Part shown: piece after piece, positions 17,362 through 27,051 of the stretch
How positions within the stretch are numbered: position 1 is the stretch's first letter
Layout of the letters: the number at the start of each line of letters is the position of its first letter
Assembly (NCBI RefSeq): GCF_000012825.1
Contig: NC_009614.1
Coordinates: forward strand, 3,224,001-3,288,000
Length of the DNA: 64,000 bases
Reading direction: 5' to 3'
Source: Phocaeicola vulgatus ATCC 8482
GTDB lineage: Bacteria > Bacteroidota > Bacteroidia > Bacteroidales > Bacteroidaceae
Translations under genes and position numbers: made by a program
The notes under the pieces: model-generated
Seen by the model: the letters and a program-made list of their open reading frames with translations, nothing else
Database searches by the model: none
Told to the model about the DNA's origin: nothing

Positions 17362-17943
17362 TTAGAATTCTACCTTAGGTGCTTTATCGGCTCCTTCCTC
17401 AGATTCAAAATATGGGCGTTTGTCAAATCCGAACATGCCAGCAAGCAAGTTACGGGGGAAAGTACGGATGGCTGTGTTATATGCCCGTGCTGTGTCATTG
17501 AATCTTTTGCGTTCTACGCTGATCCGGTTTTCTGTACCTTCCAATTGTGCTTGCAACTCTTTGAAGTTCTCATTGGCTTTCAAGTCGGGATAAGCTTCGG
17601 TGATAGCGAGCAGGCGGCTCAATGCACTACCTACTTCGCCTTGTGCCTTTTGATAGGCCTGCATTTTTTCGGGAGTCAGGTCATCGGCGCTGATCTGCAT
17701 CTGAGTGGCTTTGCTACGGGCGTCTACTACGGCTTGAAAAGTTTCTTTTTCGTGTGAGGCGTATCCCTTTACTGTATTTACCAGGTTGGGTATTAAATCA
17801 GAACGGCGTTGGTACTGGTTTTCTACATTGCTCCACGCTGTGCTGACAGATTCATCCATTTTTACCATACCATTATAAGAGGTTATTCCCCAAATGGCAA
17901 TTAATACAATGACTACTATTACAATAATCGTTGACTTTTTCAT
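17362..17943 (-). CDS. lemA: LemA family protein
   Basis: A 193-residue membrane-anchored protein with one N-terminal transmembrane helix (residues 4-21) and a helical periplasmic domain. Family motifs include NGMVKMDESVSTAWSNVENQYQRR near 24-47, DLIPNLVNTVKGYASHE, and a C-terminal FNDTARAYNTAIRTFPRNL. The biochemical role of LemA is unknown. In many bacteria it lies next to a TPM-domain protein, as it does here (36 bp away). It is the last gene of the seven-gene phoH operon and is followed by the long palindrome at 17252-17319. Confidence 0.92.
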   Translation of the reverse strand: MKKSTIIVIVVIVLIAIWGITSYNGMVKMDESVSTAWSNVENQYQRRSDLIPNLVNTVKGYASHEKETFQAVVDARSKATQMQISADDLTPEKMQAYQKAQGEVGSALSRLLAITEAYPDLKANENFKELQAQLEGTENRISVERKRFNDTARAYNTAIRTFPRNLLAGMFGFDKRPYFESEEGADKAPKVEF

Positions 17944-17979
17944 ATGTATATACTATTAAAATTATGAATATTCTTGTTC

Positions 17980-18900
17980 TTAAAAACGGCTTCCGGCTCC
18001 TCCGCCTCCAAAGCTTCCACCTCCGAAACTTCCTCCGCTAAATCCGCCTCCACTTCCACCGTGGCCACCAAAAAATCCTCCTCCCATTCCGCCTATAAAC
18101 GGCCCTCCTCCTCGGGGGCCTTTGTAATTTTCATCTCTCGACCGTTCTTTCCGTCTGAGGATATGTCCGCAATTTCTGCATTTATATACTACTTCTTCAG
18201 TCTTTGTTCCGTTACTTCGGTCTATAACTTTGGAAGAAAGACGTTGCAGTTTGTGTTTTTTGCAGTGGGGGCAGCGTGTTTTACGCCAGTTTGCATACAA
18301 TCCGATGCCAATAAATCCTCCGAAAATCACAAAAAAGATGATAATGAATTCCAAGGGATCATCTTCGCTTTCGTCATTGCCGATATTTTCCATGGAACCG
18401 TCCAGGTAGCCGTTTACGGCCCGTATTCCTGCTACCATTCCGGCGTTCCAGTTATTGTCCTTGAAATAGGGCAGCATATAGCGGTTCTGAATCCGTTTGC
18501 AGATGGCATCCGGCAATATCCCTTCAAGGCCATATCCGGTAGCGAATTGCACACACCGCTCGTCGGTGGAAAGCAAGATGACCAATCCATTGTCACGTTC
18601 TTTTTGTCCTACGCCCGTTTCCTGTCCCAGCCGGTGGGCAAAATCAAAACAATCACCTCCCTCTATGCCTGTTACCGCTACCACTAATGTCTGTATACCT
18701 GTTTTTTGCTCTAAAGCGTAGAGGATGCTGTCCATAGTGGTGACAGCGGTGGATGAAAGGATACCGTCGGGATTGCTGACGTAGCGGGTACGGTTTTGCA
18801 AATGTACCATCGGTATGTCTTTTATGGCATATTCTTTGGCTTGAAGCTGGACGGAGCCTAGAAGCATGAAAAAAGTAAGTAAAAATGTCAATTTTCTCAT
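17980..18900 (-). CDS. TPM domain protein with glycine-rich tail (YgcG family)
   Basis: A 306-residue envelope protein with a signal peptide (residues 1-21) and a TPM domain at about 40-165 (YVSNPDGILS, GDCFDFAHRLGQETGVGQKERDNGLVI, TGYGLEGILPD). A transmembrane helix near 183-200 follows, then a zinc-ribbon-like Cys set (CPHC and CRNC near 212 and 236), and a C-terminal tail of about 50 residues made almost only of Gly, Phe and Ser. TPM proteins of this type partner with LemA, the next gene. Its ATG overlaps the hydrolase stop (ATGA). The function is unsettled; a role in envelope or photosystem-like repair is known only for distant plant relatives. Confidence 0.88.
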   Translation of the reverse strand: MRKLTFLLTFFMLLGSVQLQAKEYAIKDIPMVHLQNRTRYVSNPDGILSSTAVTTMDSILYALEQKTGIQTLVVAVTGIEGGDCFDFAHRLGQETGVGQKERDNGLVILLSTDERCVQFATGYGLEGILPDAICKRIQNRYMLPYFKDNNWNAGMVAGIRAVNGYLDGSMENIGNDESEDDPLEFIIIFFVIFGGFIGIGLYANWRKTRCPHCKKHKLQRLSSKVIDRSNGTKTEEVVYKCRNCGHILRRKERSRDENYKGPRGGGPFIGGMGGGFFGGHGGSGGGFSGGSFGGGSFGGGGAGSRF

Positions 18901-19847
18901 TGGATGTATTTGTCTACAAATGCTTTTACTTTTTGGGTATATTCTTCAGTATTGAACAGATAGGAATGTGCATGGTCTGCTTCCGGAACTATCCATAATG
19001 CTTTGGGCTGAGGTTTTGCCTCATACAATTTGTACACCATCCATGTGGGTACGTAGTCATCTTTATCACCATGGATAAAGAACATGGGCAGATGGCATCG
19101 GGCTACCTGTTTCAATGCGGATGCTTCTTTGAACCCCCATCCATATTCCAGCTGGCATAACCAGTCGGCGGTGTACATTAACGGGAATTGAGGCAAGCCG
19201 AATTGTGCTTTCAGTTCTTTGGAAAATTGGTCCCATACGCTGGTATATCCGCAGTCCTCGACAAAACATTTCACATAGTCGGGTTGCGGTTCGCCCGAAA
19301 CCATCATAGTGGTGGCTGCACCCATCGAGATTCCATGTACTACCATGCTGGTGCTGTCACCGTAAATTCGATTGGCAACCTCCATCCATTGTGTTACATC
19401 TTTGCGGTCTAACCATCCCATTTGTATGGCATTTCCACCGCTCAGGCCAGTGTCGCGTAAATCTGGTAGGAGGATGTTGAAATCCAGTTTTTTATTGTAT
19501 AGATAACCTATCATCATCATGCGGATGGCATTGTCTGTATACCCGTGTACTATAACTGCGGTTTTGGCTGTCGGGCGGCTGGAAGCCACATAGTAAGCAT
19601 GCAGTTTTACGTGGTCGGGAGAATAGATAAAGGTATCCTTCAGTGCTTGGTTCTGTTTCAGACTATCTATCCACGGTTTTAGATAGGGGTAAGTCTTAAA
19701 CATATATTGCCAGGAACTTTCCAAATTCTTTCCTCTGTTTTCAGGGCGTAAGGAATAGTTCAGCATATATTGACTGCCTCCAAGTAGGACTATAATAAGC
19801 AGAACGAATATACTACTCGTTCCAATAATCATTTTTTTTCTTTTCAT
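18897..19847 (-). CDS. alpha/beta hydrolase, membrane-anchored
   Basis: A 316-residue alpha/beta hydrolase with an N-terminal transmembrane anchor (residues 8-26), so the enzyme faces the periplasm. Visible parts are the oxyanion region VIVHGYTDNA near 97-106, the nucleophile elbow HGISMGAA near 168-175 (Ser171), and the late acid and His in GDKDDYVP near 262 and EADHAHSYL near 291. It looks complete and active. It overlaps the TPM gene by 4 bases and follows aroE after 7 bp. The substrate is unknown; an ester or peptide of the envelope is possible. Confidence 0.88.
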   Translation of the reverse strand: MKRKKMIIGTSSIFVLLIIVLLGGSQYMLNYSLRPENRGKNLESSWQYMFKTYPYLKPWIDSLKQNQALKDTFIYSPDHVKLHAYYVASSRPTAKTAVIVHGYTDNAIRMMMIGYLYNKKLDFNILLPDLRDTGLSGGNAIQMGWLDRKDVTQWMEVANRIYGDSTSMVVHGISMGAATTMMVSGEPQPDYVKCFVEDCGYTSVWDQFSKELKAQFGLPQFPLMYTADWLCQLEYGWGFKEASALKQVARCHLPMFFIHGDKDDYVPTWMVYKLYEAKPQPKALWIVPEADHAHSYLFNTEEYTQKVKAFVDKYIQ

Positions 19848-19854
19848 ACCTTAA

Positions 19855-20595
19855 CTATTTGTTCCATATATCCCATGCACCAAAGGCTTGCAATAAGAGC
19901 ATTTCTAAACCGTTTTTGGTAATTGCCCCTTTGTCTGCCCCCTTTTTCATAAAAAGAGTAGTGTCAGGATTATATAACAAATCATAAAGCAAATGGTTGG
20001 GTGTGAGATATTGGTATGGAATATTGGGATATTCATCGGCACGGGGATACATACCTACAGGAGTACAGTTGACAACTACTTTATACTCATCCATGATTTC
20101 GGGAGTGAGCTGATCGTAAGTCAGCATTTCTTCACGCAGGTTCCGTGATACGAATTTGCATTCCAAACCTAATTTTTTCAGTCCGTAAGCAATCGCTTTC
20201 GAGGCACCTCCTGTTCCTAGGATCAGAGCTTTTTTGTGCTGGGGTTCCAGCAAGGGTTCGATAGATTGAGTGAAGCCAATCACATCGGAATTATAGCCTA
20301 TCAGCCTGGTCTTACCTTTTTGGCGGACAATTTTGATTACATTGACGGCTCCGATGGCTGCCGCATCTTTATCCAGTTCGTCCAAATAAGAGATGACTTG
20401 TTCTTTATAAGGTATAGTGACATTGAGCCCTACTAAATCAGGATTAGCCAATAGCACAGAAGGCAGTTCTTTGATGGATGGGATTTCGAAGTTTACATAT
20501 TCGGCATCAATGTTTTCCGAATGAAACTTTTCATTGAAAAAGTTCTTTGAGAACGAGTGTCCTAACGGATAACCTATCAAACCATATTTTTTCAT
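19855..20595 (-). CDS. aroE: shikimate dehydrogenase
   Basis: NADPH-dependent reduction of 3-dehydroshikimate to shikimate. The 246-residue protein is a little shorter than E. coli AroE but has the full core: YPLGHSFSKNFFNEKF near 8-23 for substrate binding, NVTIPYKEQVISYLDELD near 59-76 with the catalytic Lys, and the nucleotide fold ILGTGGASKAIAYGLKKLG near 125-143. It lies 18 bp after menG and 7 bp before the hydrolase, inside the phoH operon. Confidence 0.96.
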   Translation of the reverse strand: MKKYGLIGYPLGHSFSKNFFNEKFHSENIDAEYVNFEIPSIKELPSVLLANPDLVGLNVTIPYKEQVISYLDELDKDAAAIGAVNVIKIVRQKGKTRLIGYNSDVIGFTQSIEPLLEPQHKKALILGTGGASKAIAYGLKKLGLECKFVSRNLREEMLTYDQLTPEIMDEYKVVVNCTPVGMYPRADEYPNIPYQYLTPNHLLYDLLYNPDTTLFMKKGADKGAITKNGLEMLLLQAFGAWDIWNK

Positions 20596-20613
20596 AAAAC
20601 TCTATACTTTAAA

Positions 20614-21351
20614 TTATTTCGTTGCTAAATAAAGCGTACAGATACCTAGTGTCAACCGCTTGAAACTCACCTGATTGAATCCGGCTTTACGGATAATGTC
20701 TGTCATTATTTCGCCTTGTGGAAAGGCTTTGATGGACTGCGGCAGGTAAGTGTAGGCACTACGGTCTTTAGAGAGTAGCTTGCCCAAAGTGGGGATGACT
20801 ATTTTAGAATAGACAGCATATAGCTGTTTCATGGGGAACCAGTCGGGTTCGGAGAGTTCCAAAATGACTAGTTTTCCGTTGTCTTTCAGTACGCGGTGCA
20901 TTTCGCGGAGTCCTTTGTCAAGGTCTTCGAAATTGCGTACACCGAATGCTACGGTAATAGCGTCAAAGCGTTTGTCGGGAAAGGTGAGTGCTGTACAGTC
21001 TTCCTTAGCGAAAGAGATGCGGCTGTCCAGTCCGGCGGCTTTTACTTTTTCACGTCCCACATTCATCATGCCTTCGGATATATCGGTACCTATCAGCTCT
21101 TGGGGGTGAAGTGTCTGACAGGCTTGAATGGCAAAATCGCCCGTTCCGGTGGCTACATCCATTATATGTTGCGGGTGAAAAGGTTCCAGCCAGTTAATGG
21201 CTTTGCGGCGCCAGCTTTTGTCAATGTTCCATGAAAGGGCATGATTCAACTGGTCGTAAGCAGGGGCAATGTTGTCGAACATTTTCTCTACTTGGACGCT
21301 TTTCTTTTCGTCAGCGTTGTAGGGCTTGATTTTTTCTTGTGGGTAGTTCAT
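20614..21351 (-). CDS. ubiE: demethylmenaquinone methyltransferase
   Basis: The last step of menaquinone synthesis, methylating demethylmenaquinone with AdoMet. The 245-residue protein has the family opening [20 protein letters not shown] near 21-40, the AdoMet loop [13 protein letters not shown] near 65-77, and the motif [22 protein letters not shown] near 134-155. Bacteroides uses menaquinone, so the menG role is meant rather than ubiquinone synthesis. It is preceded by a 92-bp spacer containing an 18-bp palindrome. Confidence 0.95.
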
Positions 21352-21365
21352 GTTTAATTAAAATT

Positions 21366-21435
21366 GAAAATTAAAGATTAAAAGGAGAGGATGGAGGATA
21401 GATTCCTGTACCTGTCTTTTAATCTTTAATTTTTC
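21366..21435. repeat. AT-rich palindromic spacer between purC and menG
   Basis: Arms 21366-21384 and 21416-21435 pair over 18-19 bp with a single bulge (AAAATTAAAGATTAAAAG against its complement). The loop is purine-rich. It may be an intra-operon attenuator or mRNA processing site; similar AT-rich spacers are seen before ilvB and ilvC. Confidence 0.6.
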
Positions 21436-21443
21436 ATTTTTAT

Positions 21444-22388
21444 TTATTTCAAGTATTCGGTTACGTTCTTTTCTATACGTGCGGCGATATTTTCAGTGTC
21501 TGCTTTCACAAATTTTTCGCCGGTGATGTGTTCGAACAGTTCCATGTAGCGTTCGCTGATAGAATTAACGATTTCCGGGGTCATTTCGGGAACTTGTTGT
21601 CCTTCTTTGCCTTGGAAACCATTTTCCATCAACCATTCGCGTACGAACTCTTTAGAAAGTTGTTTTTGAGGTTCGCCTTTTGCAAAGCGTTCTTCATAAC
21701 CTTCCAAGTAGAAATAACGGCTTGAATCCGGAGTGTGGATCTCATCCATCAGATAAATAGTGCCGTTGTGTTTACCGAATTCGTATTTGGTATCTACCAG
21801 GATCAGTCCGCGTTCTGCAGCGATTTCAGTACCGCGTTTGAACAGAGCCAATGTATACTTTTCCAATATTTCGTATTCTTCGGGAGTGGCCAGACCTTGT
21901 TTCAGAATTTCTTCCTTAGAGATGTCTTCGTCATGCAGGCCCATTTCGGCTTTAGTGGTTGGAGTAATGATTGGTTCGGGAAATTTCTGGTTTTCTTTCA
22001 TTCCTTCGGGAAGTTTTACACCACAGATTTCACGAACGCCGTTTTTGTAAGCACGCCATGCGCTACCGCACAGGTAACCACGGACAATCATTTCCACAGG
22101 AAAACCTTGACACATAACTCCTACGGTAACCATAGGATCTGGAGTCGCCATTTTCCAGTTGGGGCAGATGTCGGTAGTTGCATCCAGAAATTTGGCTGCA
22201 ATCTGGTTCAGCATTTGTCCTTTGTAGGGAATACCTTCAGGCAGAACTACGTCGAATGCGGAGATACGGTCGGTAGCTACCATTACTAACTTTTCGTCAT
22301 TGATGTTGTATACATCACGCACTTTGCCGTGGTACACACTTTTCTGTCCCGGAAAGTTAAAGTCTGTTCTTGTTAATGCTTTACTCAT
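21444..22388 (-). CDS. purC: phosphoribosylaminoimidazole-succinocarboxamide synthase
   Basis: The SAICAR synthase step of purine synthesis: CAIR plus aspartate and ATP. The start is 22388 ([14 protein letters not shown]), giving 314 residues as usual for Bacteroidetes; the longer frame to 22412 would run into the phoH end. Family parts seen are [25 protein letters not shown] near 20-44, [15 protein letters not shown] near 98-112, and LVDTKYEFG and [13 protein letters not shown] near 183 and 203. It begins 20 bp after the phoH stop. Confidence 0.96.
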   Translation of the reverse strand: MSKALTRTDFNFPGQKSVYHGKVRDVYNINDEKLVMVATDRISAFDVVLPEGIPYKGQMLNQIAAKFLDATTDICPNWKMATPDPMVTVGVMCQGFPVEMIVRGYLCGSAWRAYKNGVREICGVKLPEGMKENQKFPEPIITPTTKAEMGLHDEDISKEEILKQGLATPEEYEILEKYTLALFKRGTEIAAERGLILVDTKYEFGKHNGTIYLMDEIHTPDSSRYFYLEGYEERFAKGEPQKQLSKEFVREWLMENGFQGKEGQQVPEMTPEIVNSISERYMELFEHITGEKFVKADTENIAARIEKNVTEYLK

Positions 22389-22408
22389 GTCTTTATTTAT
22401 AATTAAAA

Positions 22409-23413
22409 TCAATAAATTCGTTTTATGTTTTCAGATTTTTCACTTCGTTCAGAATGACATGAATGAAGGGTTTTCTGTTTTTCTTCAAACTTCTCGTATG
22501 CTTCCACAATGCGGGTAACCAGTTTGTGCCGTACAATGTCCTTCTTGTTGAGTTCGATGAAACTGATTCCTTTCACGCCTTTCAGAATTTTTAGTGCCTG
22601 TATCAACCCCGAAGTTTGTGAAGATGGTAAGTCTATCTGTGTCATGTCACCTGTTACAATCATTTTGGTGTTCATCCCCATACGGGTGAGGAACATCTTA
22701 ATTTGCTGGGTGGTGGTATTTTGAGCCTCGTCCAATATCACTACAGCATCATTCAAGGTGCGTCCGCGCATAAATGCCAATGGGGCTATTTGAATCACAT
22801 TCAATTCCATATATTCTTTTAGCTTGGCGGCGGGAATCATATCTTGTAATGCGTCATACAGTGGTTGTAGATAAGGGTCAATCTTATCTTTCATATCACC
22901 GGGTAAAAATCCGAGTTTTTCTCCTGCCTCCACAGCCGGACGGCTCAAAATAATTTTTTTGATTTCTTTGTTTTTCAGGGAACGGACAGCAAGGGCGATA
23001 GCAGTGTATGTCTTTCCTGAACCTGCGGGACCGATAGCGAACAGCATATCGTTCTTTTCGTATTCTTGTACCAGCTTCAACTGGTTCTCACTACGGGGAA
23101 CGATCGGTTTTCCTGTTACACTGAATACAATAGTATCCCCTGTATTCTCTATTTGGGGTGAACGACCTTTCACTATGTCTAAAATCACTTCTTCTTTCAG
23201 TGAGTTATACTGGGCGCAATGCTTTTCCAATGCCAATATATTCTCTTCAAAAGCACACATTTCCTCTTCGTCTCCCAATACTTTGATGACATTTCCACGT
23301 GCCACAATTTTTAATTTGGGATACAAAGCTTGTATCATTTTCATATTGACGTTGTTTACGCCATAAAATATCACAGGATCAATATCCTCTAAAACTATAT
23401 GTTTTTCTATCAT
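22409..23413 (-). CDS. PhoH family ATPase with a repeat-derived C-terminal tail
   Basis: A 334-residue PhoH-like P-loop ATPase; relatives are thought to act in RNA processing with YbeY-type partners. The Walker A motif [17 protein letters not shown] is near 131-147 and Walker [12 protein letters not shown] near 224-234. An N-terminal KH-like region covers about 20-90. The last ~19 residues (from [14 protein letters not shown]) are encoded by a dispersed Bacteroidetes repeat and are probably not part of the fold. It heads the seven-gene operon. Confidence 0.92.
   Translation of the reverse strand: MIEKHIVLEDIDPVIFYGVNNVNMKMIQALYPKLKIVARGNVIKVLGDEEEMCAFEENILALEKHCAQYNSLKEEVILDIVKGRSPQIENTGDTIVFSVTGKPIVPRSENQLKLVQEYEKNDMLFAIGPAGSGKTYTAIALAVRSLKNKEIKKIILSRPAVEAGEKLGFLPGDMKDKIDPYLQPLYDALQDMIPAAKLKEYMELNVIQIAPLAFMRGRTLNDAVVILDEAQNTTTQQIKMFLTRMGMNTKMIVTGDMTQIDLPSSQTSGLIQALKILKGVKGISFIELNKKDIVRHKLVTRIVEAYEKFEEKQKTLHSCHSERSEKSENIKRIY
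22431..22460. repeat. dispersed HSERSE-type repeat at the 3' end of phoH
   Basis: The plus strand TTTTTCACTTCGTTCAGAAT with flanking bases, read on the minus strand, encodes [11 protein letters not shown]. This is the hallmark translation of a repeat found between genes in many Bacteroidetes genomes. It has fused in frame with phoH. Confidence 0.65.
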
Positions 23414-23453
23414 TTAACTAGTTTAGGTACTTTATGTACTTGTTTATAGGGTG

Positions 23454-23461
23454 CAAATTTA
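23454..23461 (-). promoter_or_regulatory. -7 element of the phoH operon
   Basis: TAAATTTG on the minus strand matches the consensus exactly, 40 bp before the phoH ATG. No clear -33 TTTG is seen. Confidence 0.5.
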
Positions 23462-23535
23462 ATGAAAGGTTTTCATTGTTCTTATTTTCCGGGCAATTTA
23501 TTTGCATAAGCTTTTTCAGAAAAAGGATTTTAATC

Positions 23536-23543
23536 TATCTTTG
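23536..23543 (+). promoter_or_regulatory. -7 element of the DUF5715 gene
   Basis: TATCTTTG matches the consensus exactly and ends 27 bp before the ATG. The nearest TTTG (23501-23504) is too far away at 31 bp. Confidence 0.5.
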
Positions 23544-23570
23544 CGAGGAATTTGAAAAGATAGTTAGATT

Positions 23571-24245
23571 ATGAATTGTATGAAAGGTGCATGTTGCACG
23601 CTATTGTCACTTTTGTTTTCCTTGACAGTTTCTTCCGGTTGCAAGGAAAAAGATATGTCCATGAAGATGAACGAGCCTCATAATATAAAAGGTGTAATTA
23701 GCTATAAACGTAGTTTCGGTGATTTGAATGATACTCATCTCAGTGTGGCGAAGAAAATAGGAATTCGTCCGTTGGCTTCTCGTTCGGAAGCAGAGGGGCT
23801 GGGTGGCAAATTGGTTCAGATAAAACCCTGTGAGCGTTATGCCATGGATTCGCTGACTCACTCCATTCCTTTTCTGATTCCGCAGGCTAGTGCGTTATTG
23901 GATACAATAGGAGCCAATTTTTTGGATTCATTGAGTTGCAAAGGATTGAATCCTAATCAAATCATTGTTACTTCTGTACTTCGTACGGCAGATGATGTGA
24001 AACGTCTTCGTCGTCGCAATGGAAATGCTTCTGCCAATTCAGCTCATGCTTTTGGGACAACTTTCGATGTCAGTTACCGTCGGTTTTGTAAAGTGGAAGA
24101 CCCGGATGGACGTCCTATGCAGGATGTTAGTCCGGATACGCTGAAGTTGGTATTGGCCGAGGTACTCCGTGATCTTCGGAAATCGGACAAATGCTATATT
24201 AAATATGAGTTGAAACAGGGATGTTTTCATATAACAGCCCGCTGA
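23571..24245 (+). CDS. DUF5715 family lipoprotein
   Basis: A 224-residue exported protein with a signal and lipobox SSGC (Cys24). The core [40 protein letters not shown] region near 137-176 resembles D,D-carboxypeptidase-like (M15-type) folds: an Arg, then His and Asp in the spacing seen in zinc peptidases ([11 protein letters not shown]), with a late HIT near the C-terminus that could supply the last ligand. A cell-wall peptidase role is plausible but unproven. truA follows after 34 bp, with a good SD site. Confidence 0.8.
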   Translation: MNCMKGACCTLLSLLFSLTVSSGCKEKDMSMKMNEPHNIKGVISYKRSFGDLNDTHLSVAKKIGIRPLASRSEAEGLGGKLVQIKPCERYAMDSLTHSIPFLIPQASALLDTIGANFLDSLSCKGLNPNQIIVTSVLRTADDVKRLRRRNGNASANSAHAFGTTFDVSYRRFCKVEDPDGRPMQDVSPDTLKLVLAEVLRDLRKSDKCYIKYELKQGCFHITAR

Positions 24246-24279
24246 TTTATTGAATTTTCACTTGGTCGGAGGCTTTACG

Positions 24280-25053
24280 ATGCGGTATTTCATATATTTG
24301 GCTTATGATGGAACGAATTATCACGGTTGGCAGATTCAGCCCAATGGTGACAGTGTACAGGAAACATTAATGCGTGCTCTTTCTACTTTTCTCCGTCAAG
24401 AAATAGAGGTAGTGGGAGCGGGACGTACTGATGCCGGTGTGCATGCGCGTCTCATGATCGCGCATTTTGATTATGACCGGGAGTTGGATTGTGTTCAGAT
24501 AACGGAGAAATTGAATCGCTTGCTTCCTCCCGATATAGCGGTTTACGCTGTAAAGCGGGTGAAGGATGATGCGCATGCCCGTTTTGACGCGACTTATCGT
24601 ACTTATAAGTATTATGTGACTACCCGGAAAGATCCGTTTAACCGTCACTATGCCTGGAGGCTTTTTAATTCATTGGATTTTGAGAAAATGAATGAGGCTG
24701 CCCGTGTATTGTTTGATTATACTGATTTTACCAGTTTCAGTAAATTGCATACTGATGTGAAGACGAATAATTGCCGGATTATGCATGCTGAATGGACGCA
24801 GGTGAGCGGGACAGAATGGGTATTTATTATTAAAGCTGACCGTTTTTTACGGAATATGGTAAGGGCTGTGGTAGGTACGTTGGTAGAAGTGGGACGTGGT
24901 AAAATGACTGTGGATGAGTTCAGGAAAGTGATAGAGGATAAAGATCGTTGTAGTGCCGGGAGTTCTGTTCCGGGACATGCCTTGTTTTTGGTAGATGTGG
25001 GATATCCGGAAGAACTGTTTATTGTTTCTCCGTCAGATATTTCCAATATCTGA
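24280..25053 (+). CDS. truA: tRNA pseudouridine synthase A
   Basis: Makes pseudouridine at positions 38-40 of tRNA anticodon stems. The 257-residue start is [18 protein letters not shown] at 24280, preceded by GGAGG; an in-frame TTG at 24250 lies before the SD site and is rejected. The catalytic motif [11 protein letters not shown] is at residues 46-56 with the nucleophilic Asp at 51. Other family parts include [13 protein letters not shown] and [13 protein letters not shown]. The last 35 bp overlap the end of the opposite-strand gene at 25019. Confidence 0.96.
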   Translation: MRYFIYLAYDGTNYHGWQIQPNGDSVQETLMRALSTFLRQEIEVVGAGRTDAGVHARLMIAHFDYDRELDCVQITEKLNRLLPPDIAVYAVKRVKDDAHARFDATYRTYKYYVTTRKDPFNRHYAWRLFNSLDFEKMNEAARVLFDYTDFTSFSKLHTDVKTNNCRIMHAEWTQVSGTEWVFIIKADRFLRNMVRAVVGTLVEVGRGKMTVDEFRKVIEDKDRCSAGSSVPGHALFLVDVGYPEELFIVSPSDISNI

Positions 25054-25786
25054 CAGGCATATCTTGCCGGTGTTTTCTGGGATTCCAACGTTCTTTGATG
25101 CAAATGGACTTGAAATATGTTTTCCAAAGTTTCTGAAACAATTTCTCATCATTGTCCATCAATGTTTCATTTAGCATTCCTGTGACCAGATGCGCTTGGC
25201 GGGGGTCTTCAAATGTTACTTCTTCCATCTCCGTCAGATTATAGTAATATCCATATTGTCGCTTCACATCATAAATGAGCCAACGCTGGTCGGCAAACCG
25301 GTCTTTGAAATGATCCACAGCCAGTGGCAGTGCGTTGAATTGAGGCTCTACGGCTGCAAAGAAAGTTCCGTCCGCAGCTTTTTGGAAACGGACGAACTGC
25401 ATGAGGTGTACTCGTTCTCCATCTACTCTTTTATAGATTTTCGCAAGCTCCAGCACATCAGGATCGGCAAAGTTGGTTTCGATGGAATGAGGAGAGTTTA
25501 TGGCCTTCCGGATATAGCGGAAAAGCATTTCGTCCACCTTTGGTAATTCTGATAACCAGCAGCAGGTCAGGCAGAACAGGGCATGCTTGGAGATTTTTTT
25601 CTGTAATCCGCGCCACACTCGTCCGGCTTTCTCTTCATCAGTGGCTATGTGTATGGCTTCATCATAAAATAAGGGTAGCGGCTCGCCTTCCATCAAGAGC
25701 GAGTCTGGAAAGGTTTTGCGGAAGTAGGCATCGAAAATGCAAGTCAGCAAGCCTTCAAATGTATGGTCATAGATAAACAGAATCAT
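25019..25786 (-). CDS. putative DNA metabolism protein (TIGR03915-like)
   Basis: A 255-residue protein of the TIGR03915 type, always found beside a radical SAM protein of the TIGR03916 type and thought to act in DNA repair or modification. Its opening [21 protein letters not shown] and the segment [31 protein letters not shown] near 114-144 are typical. No known catalytic motif is evident. It overlaps the radical SAM gene by 4 bases (ATGA) and its 3' end overlaps truA by 35 bp on the other strand. Confidence 0.8.
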   Translation of the reverse strand: MILFIYDHTFEGLLTCIFDAYFRKTFPDSLLMEGEPLPLFYDEAIHIATDEEKAGRVWRGLQKKISKHALFCLTCCWLSELPKVDEMLFRYIRKAINSPHSIETNFADPDVLELAKIYKRVDGERVHLMQFVRFQKAADGTFFAAVEPQFNALPLAVDHFKDRFADQRWLIYDVKRQYGYYYNLTEMEEVTFEDPRQAHLVTGMLNETLMDNDEKLFQKLWKTYFKSICIKERWNPRKHRQDMPVRYWKYLTEKQ

Positions 25787-27051
25787 TCGTTATCAGTGAA
25801 GTTTAGTATTAATTGGCGTTCGTCCACTTTCTTTTTGGGTTTGGGTACTAACAGTCTGCGTACTCCTGTCGGGGTCAGTTCATTAACAGTTCGGGTGGGG
25901 AGTTCGTTGCAGGTTATGAAGTATTGCGCTTTTTTCATCACTACACCTATTTTTTTCAGTTCATAGAATCCCAGTTTGGAGAAGCGGCGTGATGCGATGA
26001 TTTGTCTTGCCGATTTGATTCCGATGCCCGGTACTCTGAGAATCATTTCGTAATCTGCCTGATTTATATCTATCGGAAATAGTTCGGGATGCCGTAATGC
26101 CCAACCTAGTTTGGGATCGATTTCCAAATCCAGGTCGGGATAGGAGTCATCTACTATTTCTTCTACTTTAAATTGATAGAAACGTAACAGCCAGTCGGCC
26201 TGATACAAACGGTTCTCCCGTACCAATGGCGGCTGTTTCAGTGCCGGAAGTCGTTTGTCGTATGTATTTACGGATATATATCCTGAGTAGTAAACGCGCC
26301 TCATGGTGGGGTGTTGGTAGAGTGAAGAAGAAAGATAAAGGATGTCTTTGTCTGATTCGGTTGTGGCACCGACAATCATCTGCGTGCTTTGTCCGGCAGG
26401 AACGAAGCGTGGAACATGGCGGAATTTTTTCCGGTCTTCCTTATTGGTAAGTACTCCCTGCTGGATATAGCGCATGGGCTGGTACACACTTTTGTGATCT
26501 TTTTCGGGAGCCAGTAATTTCAGATTCTCTTCTTTGGGAATTTCTATGTTTACACTGAGGCGGTCAGCGTAGAGTCCGGCTTCATTAACTAGTTCGCGAC
26601 TGGCTCCGGGGATGCTTTTCAGGTGAATATATCCGTTGAATTTGTGTACTAACCGCAGGTCTTTGGCAACACGTACCAACCTTTCCATGGTGTAATCCGG
26701 ATTGCGTACAACGCCGGAGCTGAGGAAAAGCCCTTCTATATAGTTGCGCCGGTAGAATTCGATGGTGAGGTCTACCAGTTCGCTTACCGAAAGTGTGGCA
26801 CGGGGAATGTCATTGCTTCTTCTATTGATACAATAGGCACAGTCATATATGCAATAATTGGTCAGCATAATTTTCAGCAAGGATATGCAACGACCGTCCT
26901 CGGCGAAGCTGTGGCATATTCCCCAGCCGCCTACGGTGTTTCCCAATGTGCCTGATTGGTTACGGCGCACAGTCCCACTACTGGAGCAGGAAACATCATA
27001 TTTGGCAGATTCTGCTAGTACTTTCAATTTGGCAAGGACATTCTCATTCAT
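25783..27051 (-). CDS. putative DNA modification/repair radical SAM protein (TIGR03916-like)
   Basis: A 422-residue radical SAM enzyme. The 4Fe-4S motif is CIYDCAYC at about 67-74 (CxxxCxxC). An earlier GTVRRNQSGTLGN and WGICHSFAEDGRCISLLKIML precede it. A helix-hairpin-helix DNA-binding element sits at about 336-352 (ILRVPGIGIKSARQIIASRR). The combination of radical chemistry and a DNA-binding hairpin, with the TIGR03915 partner, suggests repair or modification of DNA. The reaction is not known. A full consensus promoter lies 20 bp upstream of the ATG. Confidence 0.88.
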   Translation of the reverse strand: MNENVLAKLKVLAESAKYDVSCSSSGTVRRNQSGTLGNTVGGWGICHSFAEDGRCISLLKIMLTNYCIYDCAYCINRRSNDIPRATLSVSELVDLTIEFYRRNYIEGLFLSSGVVRNPDYTMERLVRVAKDLRLVHKFNGYIHLKSIPGASRELVNEAGLYADRLSVNIEIPKEENLKLLAPEKDHKSVYQPMRYIQQGVLTNKEDRKKFRHVPRFVPAGQSTQMIVGATTESDKDILYLSSSLYQHPTMRRVYYSGYISVNTYDKRLPALKQPPLVRENRLYQADWLLRFYQFKVEEIVDDSYPDLDLEIDPKLGWALRHPELFPIDINQADYEMILRVPGIGIKSARQIIASRRFSKLGFYELKKIGVVMKKAQYFITCNELPTRTVNELTPTGVRRLLVPKPKKKVDERQLILNFTDNE

